Shown here in pieces: positions 50,922-59,365 of a stretch of 64,000 nucleotides of DNA. How positions within the stretch are numbered: the stretch's first letter is position 1; the number at the start of each line of letters is the position of its first letter. Both the position numbers and the translations under genes were made by a program. The stretch lies in assembly GCF_042431545.1 (NCBI RefSeq), contig NZ_JBHLYX010000001.1. The stretch is one strand, 5' to 3'. This stretch comes from Pseudoalteromonas xiamenensis. Lineage in GTDB: Bacteria > Pseudomonadota > Gammaproteobacteria > Enterobacterales > Alteromonadaceae. The notes under the pieces are model-generated. The model was not told the DNA's origin. It ran no database searches and saw nothing but the letters and a program-made list of their open reading frames with translations.

Positions 50922-53900
50922 ATGAAAAATAGGCAGTTAAGAAAGCTATTTACTTTATTTGGGTATAGTCTCGTTGCACTGGCGACAATCGTATTTTGTG
51001 TTGTTTTTACAATTCCTGGCAACAAAGCAATAGCTTGGGTCGTCAATCACACCATATCTGGCGTTACCATTTCTCAATTAGAACACCGTTTCTATGACGA
51101 TGAACCTTTTACACTTACCTATCATAGCGAAGACGTAGACCTGGAACTTACGGATCTTGCTATCGATCTCACGCCTCGTGGAATAGTTAACTGGAAAATC
51201 CGAGCTACGTTAGGCCAAGGTAGTGTTAAGACTCGCAATAACAGAGAAATTCAATCAAGTGAAAATAGCGAAAACGGATCGGTATCGCTCATTACACTGC
51301 CAAATGTTTTTATCGACTTGAATGTTTTGGTGGATAAGTTCAATTATGAAGACCAAAACAACCATTTGCAGATCAAGCACACCGAGTTTGAAGCAAGTAT
51401 AAAGCCATCAGAAGTAAATATTAAGCACATCAACATTGCTGACATTGCGCTACAGCAAAATAAAAACGCCGACGAGCCTGAACAAACTAGGCTCACAAAA
51501 GTGCCTAAATTAGCGCTTCCTGCGTCGCTGCCCATTGCGTTTGATGTTTTCTTGAACGCAGCATCTGTTGAGCAGATCCGCGTCAAATCGAAAAGTGAAA
51601 ATAGCGAAGCTCCTCCACTCATAATACGTTCTTTCTTGGCCAATATTGCACTTAAGGACCACGTTGCGAGTGTTAAAAATACCTCGTTGAGTATTGATGA
51701 TGGTTCAATTTCGATTAGCGGATCTGGTTCATTATCTGAGGTGGATTTCCATGCACAGATAAAAGGATATGATCACACCCTTACAGCTGAACTTCAGGGT
51801 CCTTGGAACGCCGTCAATCTGTCTTTAACAAGCGAGACAACCCATGAGGGAATGCTGCTTGCCCGTGTAAACCCGCTTGAAGACAATTGGCCATTTCAAG
51901 CGAAGCTTAACTTTGGTACTTGGCAGGATCTGCCTTTTATCACATTGCCAGAGGTGAGTGCGCTAACGGGAACCGTTGAACTGGCAGGCCAAGTTGACGG
52001 CTATCAAGGAAATGCAAGTTTGTCAGCCATGCACGAAAAGCTTGGTGAGATGTCTTTACAAACGACTTTTTCAGGTTCACTTACTCAGTTTTCATCAGCC
52101 GCCACACTGATTGAAAGTGATTTCGTGAATGCAAAAGCTGACTTTAACTTGGGATTCGAGAAAAGCCTAAGTCTTGAGGGCGGTATACAATGGCAAAACC
52201 TTAAAGTTGCTAAATTTGTACCTTATCAGACTGATTTATCAGGAAAATTCGAGTTTCAACTTAATAACTCTGATAAAGGCTATTCTATTGATGTCAAAGA
52301 CTTCTCGGCAGAAGGTAATGTGGAAGGGTTGCCTCTGGACGCGAAACTGAGTGCGTCGGTAAATGAAAACTACGACGTTAATATTCGCTCTTTAAATGCA
52401 AAGTTTGGGCAAAGCGAAGTGTCCTTGTCAGGCCGAGTGGCTGATAAATTAGAGATCATAGGCGATTGGGACATCGATTTAAGCCCTACGTCCTCTTTAC
52501 CTTACACGTTGAAAGGGAAAGGGTCGCTAAACGTGAATGGTACACGCGTTCTGCCACGCCTTTTTCTAGATGCGACCTTTGCACAGATTTCATCACCTGA
52601 TTTTGAGCTTAATGATGTTATAGCCTTTGTTGATTTTAATGAGAAAGGCAAAGAAGCACTGAATGTGCGATTTGAAACGCATAACGGGTTAGTCCAAGAC
52701 ATTAAAATTGATTCAATCACGGCCAATGCGTTAGGTACGTTGAAAGAACAGAATATTAGTATCAATGTCCAAACAGAGTTGGGTGATATTCAGTCAAATA
52801 TTGCAGGTACTTATGCGTCAAATCGATGGCATGCCACGCTGAGTCAATCGGCCTTAAAACTAAATGGACACGATTTTATTCAAAGCGAAACGGCAGATCT
52901 GATTGTTGCAAAAGAAGGGGATTTTACCGTATCACCTATGTGCTTTAAATCAGGTAAAGATATGTTCTGCTTAGATTCAAAGCGCGATAGTGCCGCGCAG
53001 TTATTTAATGCAAATGTGAAGTTGGATAACATCAATTTAGCCATCGTTAAGGACTTCATGCCTAAGGATATTGATATACTGGGGCATTTATCGGGCAAGG
53101 CAAGTTTCCAGGCGAAAGGCAATCAAGAAACGTCATTGTTCGCTAATTTAACGAGTGAGAAAACAACGGTCTTGGTGTCACAAGAAGGTATTTTAAATGC
53201 GGTTGATTTAGGTACGATTGATTTAGATGTAAAAGGCAGAGGCGCGAAGATAAATGTCCAACTGCAAAATACGTTGAGTCCTTTAGGTCGTATTTTCGCA
53301 AATATTGAAACGCAGCTTGGCCAAACCAAACCATCGCTTAATGCGGAGCTTGCACTTTACAGCATTAATTTAGGCTACCTAGACCCAATGCTTACTCAGC
53401 TACTCAATCGTGAATTTAAATTACAAGGTGATTTATCAGGTGATCTAAAAGTACAGGGAGAGATTGAGTCTCCACAGATCTTTGGCGATTTGCGTGTCAC
53501 AGGTCTTGCTGCACAAAATGAACGAAGTCCTGTAAAACTCAGTGACTCAGAGCTTGTCATTACGCTCAATGGGCAAACCATGAAATTACATGGTGCACTT
53601 AAAGACCTAGATGCAGGAACACTCAACCTAGACGGTGATGTAAATTGGCAAGACGCTTTAAACCTAGCCATGCATATCAACGGTAAGTCGTTCTGGCTGC
53701 GTCCACAAGAAGGTGTTGAGTTTAAAGTTGATACCGATGTCCACCTAGATTGGGCCGGAGATCAAGCGACGTTAAAGGGTAAAGTCACCGTTCCGTATGG
53801 ACGCATTGCCATCAAGTCGTTACCAGAAGATGCAATTGCTGTTTCCTCGGATCAAGTGTTTGTAGATGAAGCTGAATTGGAAACTGAATCGTTACCGGTA

Positions 53901-54617
53901 AAGTACGATATCTCACTGCAGGTGTCGGTCGTGGATGATGTAAAAATCGATTCTTTCGGCCTTAAAAGCTATCTAAATGGTAATTTATTGATCAACAAGC
54001 AAAACGATACACCATTAGTGGGGAGTGGTGAACTGTCTTTGGTACAAGGTCAATTTCGAGCGTTTGGACAAGACTTAATTATCAGTAAAGGTCAAGTTGG
54101 CTTTAGTGGTGCATTAGATAAACCTTTCTTACACGTAAATGCGATACGTAATCCACAAACAACCCAAGATGGTGTTATTGCTGGAGTACAGCTAACAGGT
54201 CTTGCGACAGAACCTGCATTAACCGTGTATTCGGAGCCTGCAATGGACCAAGCGCAGGCGTTATCCTACCTATTAAATGGAAGACCATTAGGTGGTGATG
54301 ATGCGGATAAAAGCGTGTTACTCGCAAACTTGTTGATAAGTCAAGGACTCGGCCGGAGTGAGGGCTTATTACAAAAAGTGGGAAGCGGGGTTGGTTTGCA
54401 AGATGTAAATGTCGGCACTAAAGGCTCAGGCGTCGATACACAAGTTGAGTTGACAGGTTTTCTAACGCCAAGTGTGCAGGTAAGGTACAGTGTAGGGGTG
54501 TTTGATTCGTTGAGTGAAATCGCCGTTCGCTACCAGATTATGTCTAAATTGTATGTTGAAATTACGAGCGGTTTATACAACAGTATCGACCTACTGTACC
54601 GTTTTGATTGGGAATAG
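50922..54617 (+). CDS. tamB: translocation and assembly module inner-membrane subunit TamB
   Basis: A 1231-residue AsmA-like bridge protein, slightly shorter than E. coli TamB (1259). It has an N-terminal signal anchor at about 11-30 (LFGYSLVALATIVFCVVFTIP), and then a long repetitive beta-groove spanning the periplasm. The conserved C-terminal DUF490/TamB domain occupies about 870-1231, with PLVGSGELSLVQGQFRAFGQDLIISKGQVGFSG, QALSYLLNGRPLG and the closing VRYSVGVFDSLSEIAVRYQIM. It is the second gene of tamA-tamB, with a two-base gap. The final WE is not the usual aromatic-terminal ending of outer-membrane barrels, as expected for a bridge protein. Confidence 0.95.
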   Translation: MKNRQLRKLFTLFGYSLVALATIVFCVVFTIPGNKAIAWVVNHTISGVTISQLEHRFYDDEPFTLTYHSEDVDLELTDLAIDLTPRGIVNWKIRATLGQGSVKTRNNREIQSSENSENGSVSLITLPNVFIDLNVLVDKFNYEDQNNHLQIKHTEFEASIKPSEVNIKHINIADIALQQNKNADEPEQTRLTKVPKLALPASLPIAFDVFLNAASVEQIRVKSKSENSEAPPLIIRSFLANIALKDHVASVKNTSLSIDDGSISISGSGSLSEVDFHAQIKGYDHTLTAELQGPWNAVNLSLTSETTHEGMLLARVNPLEDNWPFQAKLNFGTWQDLPFITLPEVSALTGTVELAGQVDGYQGNASLSAMHEKLGEMSLQTTFSGSLTQFSSAATLIESDFVNAKADFNLGFEKSLSLEGGIQWQNLKVAKFVPYQTDLSGKFEFQLNNSDKGYSIDVKDFSAEGNVEGLPLDAKLSASVNENYDVNIRSLNAKFGQSEVSLSGRVADKLEIIGDWDIDLSPTSSLPYTLKGKGSLNVNGTRVLPRLFLDATFAQISSPDFELNDVIAFVDFNEKGKEALNVRFETHNGLVQDIKIDSITANALGTLKEQNISINVQTELGDIQSNIAGTYASNRWHATLSQSALKLNGHDFIQSETADLIVAKEGDFTVSPMCFKSGKDMFCLDSKRDSAAQLFNANVKLDNINLAIVKDFMPKDIDILGHLSGKASFQAKGNQETSLFANLTSEKTTVLVSQEGILNAVDLGTIDLDVKGRGAKINVQLQNTLSPLGRIFANIETQLGQTKPSLNAELALYSINLGYLDPMLTQLLNREFKLQGDLSGDLKVQGEIESPQIFGDLRVTGLAAQNERSPVKLSDSELVITLNGQTMKLHGALKDLDAGTLNLDGDVNWQDALNLAMHINGKSFWLRPQEGVEFKVDTDVHLDWAGDQATLKGKVTVPYGRIAIKSLPEDAIAVSSDQVFVDEAELETESLPVKYDISLQVSVVDDVKIDSFGLKSYLNGNLLINKQNDTPLVGSGELSLVQGQFRAFGQDLIISKGQVGFSGALDKPFLHVNAIRNPQTTQDGVIAGVQLTGLATEPALTVYSEPAMDQAQALSYLLNGRPLGGDDADKSVLLANLLISQGLGRSEGLLQKVGSGVGLQDVNVGTKGSGVDTQVELTGFLTPSVQVRYSVGVFDSLSEIAVRYQIMSKLYVEITSGLYNSIDLLYRFDWE

Positions 54618-54682
54618 AGTCGGTCTGGCTCACAACAAAAGTCCAAAGATAACCACAAAGTAAGAACAAGAAAGGTAATAAA

Positions 54683-55546
54683 ATGAAAGGATCGAAATCA
54701 ATCGTGGCGGCTGCGATGTTAGTGTGCTCTCAACAAGGGTACTGTAATTTGTCGCCACATGAAATTATTCAAAAAGCGCCACCAAGCGCATGGCGCACGG
54801 TCGACAATGAAAATGTACTTCGTATCACTTTGCCTACAGGTCATGTTTATGTGGAGTTAAACCCAGAGCTGGCGCCGGGTCATGTAGACAATATCAAAGC
54901 GCTCGCACGAGAAGGCTTTTATAAGGGACTGAGTGTTTATCGATTTGTTGAAGGCTTCGTAGCGCAAGGTGGCGATGCCTCGGAAACCAAAACGCCAAAA
55001 CTAGGTAAAAAAGCCATTCCCGCCGAGTTTGCGTTATCCACCAAACAGCCGCTTTTAATCAATAAACTCGGTTACCAAGATGGCTATGCTGCAAGCACTG
55101 GTTTCTATCATGGTTTTGCTGTTGCACAAAATGCGCAAGGAACGAAAACTTGGCAGACACATTGTACAGGTGCATTTGCAATGGCCCGTGGCGATGGTCC
55201 TGATACGGGCGGTACGGAGTTTTATATTACTCTAGCACCTCAACGATATCTTGATTTGAATATCACGGTTTTTGGACGTGTGTTAGCTGGCATGGAGCAT
55301 GTTCAAAAATTGGACCGAGAAGCGGCAGAGGGCAAAGTGTTTAACCTAATCACCGACGTGGTTGTTTTGAACGATGTGGTAGCCTCGGAGCAGACCAAAT
55401 TTCAGGTGATGAACACAGAGTCTGACGAGTTTAGCGCGTTAATTAAAGCAAGAGCACATCGCCCTGAGGCGTGGTTTCTAGCTCGACCTGATTTTACGGA
55501 CGTTTGTTCCGTCGCAATACCAACTAAACGCTTAGAAAAAGAATAA
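54683..55546 (+). CDS. periplasmic cyclophilin-type peptidyl-prolyl isomerase
   Basis: A 287-residue protein with an N-terminal signal peptide (MKGSKSIVAAAMLVCSQQGYC; a Cys near position 15 does not form a good lipobox). A cyclophilin domain occupies about 45-240: ELAPGHVDNIKALAREGFYKGLSVYRFVEGFVAQGGDASET, FAMARGDGPDTGGTEFYITL and VFGRVLAGMEHVQKLDR. The catalytic Arg is seen in VYRFVEGFVAQGGD, in the place of FHRVI. A large insertion of about 45 residues follows QGGD. The distance to tamB is 65 bases without a clear terminator, so it may share the tamAB transcript. Confidence 0.88.
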   Translation: MKGSKSIVAAAMLVCSQQGYCNLSPHEIIQKAPPSAWRTVDNENVLRITLPTGHVYVELNPELAPGHVDNIKALAREGFYKGLSVYRFVEGFVAQGGDASETKTPKLGKKAIPAEFALSTKQPLLINKLGYQDGYAASTGFYHGFAVAQNAQGTKTWQTHCTGAFAMARGDGPDTGGTEFYITLAPQRYLDLNITVFGRVLAGMEHVQKLDREAAEGKVFNLITDVVVLNDVVASEQTKFQVMNTESDEFSALIKARAHRPEAWFLARPDFTDVCSVAIPTKRLEKE

Positions 55547-55602
55547 AGCCGTCAAGTCAAAGTTGCGAGCAACAAACACACTGCTCACAACATTGATGCA
55601 AA

Positions 55603-56448
55603 TTATTGGCGATTAGTGCGAACGTTCAGTGTAGTCGTTGCACTGTCTGTTGAGCGAAACGGGTTGATATCTAATCCACCACGACGCGTGTATCGAGCAC
55701 ATACTTCTAAATTGTCAAAAGCAAAGGCATTTTGTAAATCACAAAAAATGCGCTCCACACATTGCTCATGAAACTCGTTATGACTTCTAAACGAAATCAG
55801 GTATTTTAGTAAGCCCTCTCGACAAATTTCTCGTCCAGTATAACGGATTATGATACTGGCCCAATCGGGTTGAGAAGTGATCAGACAGTTTGACTTAAGC
55901 AAGTGGCTATATAGCGTTTCAGTAACGACATCGTCACTCTTGCTTTTTAATAGCGCAGTGGAAGGGGAATAGGTTTCAACTTCAATATCAAGGTCATCAA
56001 TACACTCCCCAGGCAAAGCACTAAAGGGGAGACAGTTAAAGTCATCAGCTTTGAAGAGATTTACTATAACATTTGAATTTGATGCACCAGATAAATCACG
56101 TGTAAGCGTCTCTTTTACGACATCAAAAGAGTCAAAGCGTGTTTGATTGAAACTGTTTAGATATAACTTAAATGACTTGGATTCAATGATGTAAGGACTC
56201 GTACACGCAAAGGCAAATGTCGCAACAGCTACTTCGGGTTTTCCTTTTGCATTTAACCAAGAAAGTTCATAGCCTGTCCAAATGTCTTCACCTTTAAATG
56301 GCAATGCGTCATCACTTACGTTGATTTGATCGCGATTTAGCTTTCTTGCAATAGGGTGCAACAATGAGGCGTCGTACTGGTCTGCGTATTCCGTCGTTTT
56401 GCCTAAAACGGAGGCTTTTAGTTCTGGTGCGTTGCTGTAGTCTGTCAT
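55603..56448 (-). CDS. queF: NADPH-dependent 7-cyano-7-deazaguanine reductase QueF
   Basis: A 281-residue enzyme reducing preQ0 to preQ1 in queuosine synthesis, of the long proteobacterial type. It has LGKTTEYADQYDASLL, GEDIWTGYELSWLNAKGKP, IESKSFKLYLNSFNQTRF (substrate binding), the nucleophile Cys in LLKSNCLITSQPDW, and SFRSHNEFHEQCVERIFCDL plus YTRRGGLDINPFRS. The start at 56448 fits the family length (282); the longer frame from 56478 does not. It is divergent from syd, as in E. coli. Confidence 0.97.
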   Translation of the reverse strand: MTDYSNAPELKASVLGKTTEYADQYDASLLHPIARKLNRDQINVSDDALPFKGEDIWTGYELSWLNAKGKPEVAVATFAFACTSPYIIESKSFKLYLNSFNQTRFDSFDVVKETLTRDLSGASNSNVIVNLFKADDFNCLPFSALPGECIDDLDIEVETYSPSTALLKSKSDDVVTETLYSHLLKSNCLITSQPDWASIIIRYTGREICREGLLKYLISFRSHNEFHEQCVERIFCDLQNAFAFDNLEVCARYTRRGGLDINPFRSTDSATTTLNVRTNRQ

Positions 56449-56507
56449 GTTCAATTTAATCTCGTTACAATGACGCAATTATAACAATTTATACTGGTGT
56501 TCACAGC

Positions 56508-57026
56508 ATGTCTGAGACTTTGTTATTGCAACAAACTTTAAACCAATTTAATCAACTACACCCAACGACTTTTCATGATGATGCTTGGCCGAGTCCTTGC
56601 GAAATCGGGGGCCTTCTCGACGATGAGCAGATAGCATGGCGACCTGTCGCACGTGAAGGTGAGTCTCTAAACGCTTTGGCTAAGGCATTAGAAGTGCAAT
56701 TCCCTATTGCACTGCATCAATTTTACAGCGAGTTTTTTGCACCTAATATCCAAGCAACATTCGAAGGTCATGGCATCGAGTTAATTCAACCATGGTCGAA
56801 AGACGATTTTGAACGTTTGCAAGAAAATATCACGGGACATGTATTGATGAAGCGACGTTTAAAACAGCCTGAGACAGTGTTTATCGGTTTAACGGAGCAA
56901 GACGATGTGCTCATTACCGTAGAGCTGGCAACAGGAAATGTGTGTCTAGAACAACTTGGTAAAAAACCACATCATATACTAGCAAGCAGTCTAGAAGCGT
57001 TTGTAGAGCAGCTTTCTATTACATAA
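56508..57026 (+). CDS. syd: SecY-interacting protein Syd
   Basis: A 172-residue cytosolic protein that binds SecY and, in E. coli, clears abnormal translocons. Matching blocks are the acidic HDDAWPSPCEIG, EIAWRPV-like EQIAWRPVAREG, FPIALHQFYSEFFAPNI, the WSKDDFERLQENITGHVLMKRRLKQPETVFIGLTEQDD core, and VCLEQLGKKPHHILASSLEAFV. The order queF // syd is conserved in gammaproteobacteria. I see no strong ribosome site. Confidence 0.94.
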   Translation: MSETLLLQQTLNQFNQLHPTTFHDDAWPSPCEIGGLLDDEQIAWRPVAREGESLNALAKALEVQFPIALHQFYSEFFAPNIQATFEGHGIELIQPWSKDDFERLQENITGHVLMKRRLKQPETVFIGLTEQDDVLITVELATGNVCLEQLGKKPHHILASSLEAFVEQLSIT

Positions 57027-57092
57027 CGCTGGATAAGTTCACTTGTAAAAACAATGTAGGTGAACTTACCCGCTGGAAGGAATTATTCCGGT

Positions 57093-57866
57093 TTACTGGA
57101 AATCCCACGATAAATTTGAGACAAGTTGGCAGCTGTCACAGCGAAAATTGAAAAGACCAAACCAAGGTTCATGCAAAGCCCAATCGCCATTACAGCTTGG
57201 ACACTTGCGAGCTAACTCGGTGTCTAAACTCTCTCCACCGACGCGATATAAATAGTAATAGACCGGTTTTTGAGTCAAATAACGAATACGCTTACTTAAA
57301 TCTAAACCACGCCGTGATAGATCGCTTGTTGGATCTGAGATCTCATGGAGTGCTGGAAATTCGCAACGCGTCGCGCCGTTTATTTGGATTTGATCGCATG
57401 CTTGCCAATCTTCTTGCCATTTGATTAGAGCCTTGTAATCCCCGTTTGCAATAGCTGGGATCTTGTATAAAGGTACCGGTTGGAAATCATCACCACAATA
57501 AAGCGGACTGCAAGTGTGCACGTATGTCGTGTACAAAATAAAACAGCTCGGCTCATGACACATATCCGCGCCATTCGAATGTATATCTTGTCCAATTACT
57601 TTCACCTTGGGTGCCAGTAACCCGGCTTCTTGTAGCAATCCAATGCTGTGTTTGACAAAAGGACTGTGATTAAGTGGGTGAAGAGAATCTTCTTCTGGGC
57701 ACATGACTCGGGTGATAAAGAAGCCATCTTTCAATACCGTGGGAAACTCTTCACCAATAATTTGGCCGTTAAAGCGCAGTGCATTTACCACTCGATTGAT
57801 GGCGGCTTCCGCGTTGTCTAAAGTTGTGTCTTGGTAGCAATCGAAAGTTAAATCAACGACAAACAT
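57093..57866 (-). CDS. DUF2310 zinc-ribbon protein
   Basis: A 257-residue cytosolic protein. The N-terminal part (FVVDLTFDCYQDTTLDNAEAAINRVVNALRFNGQIIGEEFP) is alpha/beta. The C terminus carries a zinc ribbon of the C-x2-C type: KCPSCNGDWALHE and FNFRCDSCQLVSNLSWDFQ. Other cysteines (MCHEPSCF, CSPLYCGDDF) lie in the middle. The family is described as possibly nucleic-acid binding, with no defined role. It starts on the base after the stop of the next upstream gene, so the two are one operon. Confidence 0.82.
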   Translation of the reverse strand: MFVVDLTFDCYQDTTLDNAEAAINRVVNALRFNGQIIGEEFPTVLKDGFFITRVMCPEEDSLHPLNHSPFVKHSIGLLQEAGLLAPKVKVIGQDIHSNGADMCHEPSCFILYTTYVHTCSPLYCGDDFQPVPLYKIPAIANGDYKALIKWQEDWQACDQIQINGATRCEFPALHEISDPTSDLSRRGLDLSKRIRYLTQKPVYYYLYRVGGESLDTELARKCPSCNGDWALHEPWFGLFNFRCDSCQLVSNLSWDFQ

Positions 57867-58142
57867 TTAGGCATCCTTTTCGAGTAAAGCAAGGAGTTTG
57901 TCCAATTTCGCCTCGATTCTATCTAGCTGGGATTGGTGCACTAAATCTGCCTTAGCTGTGTGGCCAAAGGATGGTTTGTCGAGTTTTGCAACACCTTCTG
58001 GATCCTGCTTATAAGCAGCGATACCTGCAATAATTGTCGGCATTGGTACTGGCGATTTTAGTCTGGATTTCGTCGTTGCGACGGTAGGTGTTTTGCCTTC
58101 AGAAATTAGCGATAACAAGGCATCTAATACGATAGGATCCAT
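57867..58142 (-). CDS. hypothetical protein, predicted helix-turn-helix plus coiled coil
   Basis: A 91-residue protein. The N-terminal MDPIVLDALLSLISEGKTPTVATTKSRLKSPVPMPTIIAGIAAYKQDP could form a KfrA-like helix-turn-helix for DNA binding. The C terminus LDRIEAKLDKLLALLEK is a short coiled coil. I am not sure of the family. Its stop codon abuts the start of the DUF2310 gene. A perfect 10-bp inverted repeat (58141-58171) overlaps its start codon. Confidence 0.65.
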   Translation of the reverse strand: MDPIVLDALLSLISEGKTPTVATTKSRLKSPVPMPTIIAGIAAYKQDPEGVAKLDKPSFGHTAKADLVHQSQLDRIEAKLDKLLALLEKDA

Positions 58143-58171
58143 GCGCTTTACTTACATAAAATAAAGCGCAT
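58141..58171. repeat. 10-bp perfect inverted repeat over a start codon
   Basis: ATGCGCTTTA (58141-58150) and TAAAGCGCAT (58162-58171) with an 11-base spacer. The left arm includes most of the start codon of the gene at 57867-58142. It may be an operator for that gene or an mRNA hairpin limiting its translation. Confidence 0.75.
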
Positions 58172-58201
58172 GTTATCAAGGTATGAGCGATTTTACACAC
58201 A

Positions 58202-58429
58202 CTATCTGAGCATGCTATCCAGTTCATCGATTACTTCACTCCAGGCTCCATCTTCTCTTAGTGATTCCTCGATAAAGTGTTTTTGAGAATCTGTCCAAAA
58301 AGGGGCATCAGATAATGAAATGCTTGCCTCGAGCCAATGTTGCTCTACGAACTTATCAATGTGTTGTTGTCCATTTGGTAAACCAAGCTGGGCAAACAAA
58401 CTTTCTATAGAAGGCGTAGTTGTATCCAT
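58202..58429 (-). CDS. DUF2789 family small protein
   Basis: A 75-residue acidic cytosolic protein. It has the DUF2789 pattern: SIESLFAQLGLPNGQQHIDKFVEQH, then SLSDAPFWTDSQKHFIEESLREDGAWSEVIDELDSMLR. GGAGG precedes the ATG at 58429. Length is normal for the family, and the function is unknown. It is the first gene of the minus-strand group 58429-57093, with 59 bases to the next gene. Confidence 0.85.
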   Translation of the reverse strand: MDTTTPSIESLFAQLGLPNGQQHIDKFVEQHWLEASISLSDAPFWTDSQKHFIEESLREDGAWSEVIDELDSMLR

Positions 58430-58520
58430 TTTTGTCCTCCGTTTGATTAAAAATTACACACTAACTATAGTTGGAACAGCGCATATCGCGAATGTTTAGA
58501 ATAACAATAAAGGAACGATT

Positions 58521-59156
58521 ATGAATGTAGAATTACAGACTGAGTTAACCATTCGGTATGTGAGTCCAGAAGACACAAATGTTGCCGCGAGTTTGTTGTA
58601 TCAAGCCTATCATGATGACCCAGTGCTTCGCAGTGTCTTAGATTCAAGCAATGAAACGAAGTTTGAAACGAAACTCAGGGCGTTGATCCGCGAAGAGTTG
58701 TCGAGCTTTGGACACGGGCAGCAGCCAATGATTGGTCTGTATGAAGACGACCGTTTGCGAGCTGTGGCATGCCTAATTGAAGCGGACAGCGAGCTGCAAG
58801 CTCAGCGTTATTGGCATTGGCGATTACGATTGATGATGAGTGCGGGTTACCTGCAAACTCAAGCCCTTATAGACAAAGAATCGGCAATTCGAGAAGCTCT
58901 AGCACCATGTGGGCACTATTTCTTCCTTGCTTTTATTGCCGTAGACCCGCATGTACATGGGCGAGGGTTTGGCAAAGCTCTGCTGCAAGGTTTGGAAGAA
59001 ATGATCCACGATGTGCCTGCTGCTTCTGGTATTGGCGTGTTCGTTACTCATGAAAAGCATCAGTCGTTTTTCGCACATTTAGGTTATCAGGTTCACGACA
59101 TTTTGGAATTCAATAAAGTTCGTGGCGAAGTAATGTTTAAAGCCATTGCCAAGTAA
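58521..59156 (+). CDS. GNAT-family N-acetyltransferase
   Basis: A 211-residue acetyl-CoA-dependent acetyltransferase. It starts TIRYVSPEDTNVAASLLYQAYHDDP. Motif A is FIAVDPHVHGRGFGKALLQGLEE near 140-162 (R-G-x-G-K loop). Motif B is near 175-190 (GVFVTHEKHQSFFAHLGYQV). This fits the RimI-like or toxin-resistance branch, but the substrate is unknown. AAAGGA precedes the ATG. A terminator follows at 59221. Confidence 0.85.
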   Translation: MNVELQTELTIRYVSPEDTNVAASLLYQAYHDDPVLRSVLDSSNETKFETKLRALIREELSSFGHGQQPMIGLYEDDRLRAVACLIEADSELQAQRYWHWRLRLMMSAGYLQTQALIDKESAIREALAPCGHYFFLAFIAVDPHVHGRGFGKALLQGLEEMIHDVPAASGIGVFVTHEKHQSFFAHLGYQVHDILEFNKVRGEVMFKAIAK

Positions 59157-59184
59157 AATGTGTAGGGTAAATTGGAAATTATAC

Positions 59185-59202
59185 TGTGAGATATATCTCA
59201 CG
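59185..59202. promoter_or_regulatory. GacA/UvrY/SirA-type upstream activation palindrome
   Basis: GTGAGATATATCTCAC (59186-59201) is a perfect 16-bp palindrome. The 18-base window beginning at 59185 agrees with the known consensus TGTGAGAGATCTCTTACA at 14 of 18 positions by my count. Its centre lies about 170 bases upstream of the predicted start of the GGA-rich RNA, the distance at which GacA/UvrY sites sit ahead of csrB, rsmY and rsmZ in other species. Confidence 0.72.
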
Positions 59203-59220
59203 AGATTGTAAGTAGTAGAG

Positions 59221-59253
59221 GAATAAGCCGCACATTACGGCTTATTTTTTTAT
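59221..59253 (+). terminator. intrinsic terminator after the GNAT gene
   Basis: AATAAGCCG (59222-59230) and CGGCTTATT (59238-59246) with a seven-base loop, then a T-run. Confidence 0.92.
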
Positions 59254-59331
59254 TTAAAATTCAGTAAAAACAATAAGGTAAGTTTTATTTCTTTAATGTG
59301 ACTAAAATTGAATTTGAATTGATAGGTTGGA

Positions 59332-59359
59332 TTGGCGGACATATGTCCTATTATATATA
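59332..59359 (+). promoter_or_regulatory. predicted promoter of the CsrB-like RNA
   Basis: TTGGCG (59332-59337), a 16-base spacer, and TATATA (59354-59359). A perfect 12-bp palindrome GGACATATGTCC (59337-59348) overlaps the spacer and could be a further operator. Transcription would begin near 59366. Confidence 0.55.
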
Positions 59360-59365
59360 CCGTCA

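Noticed and set aside
58202..58429. YqcC, as expected near queF-syd in E. coli
   Set aside because: Length and motifs fit DUF2789 instead, and no YqcC-like residues are seen.
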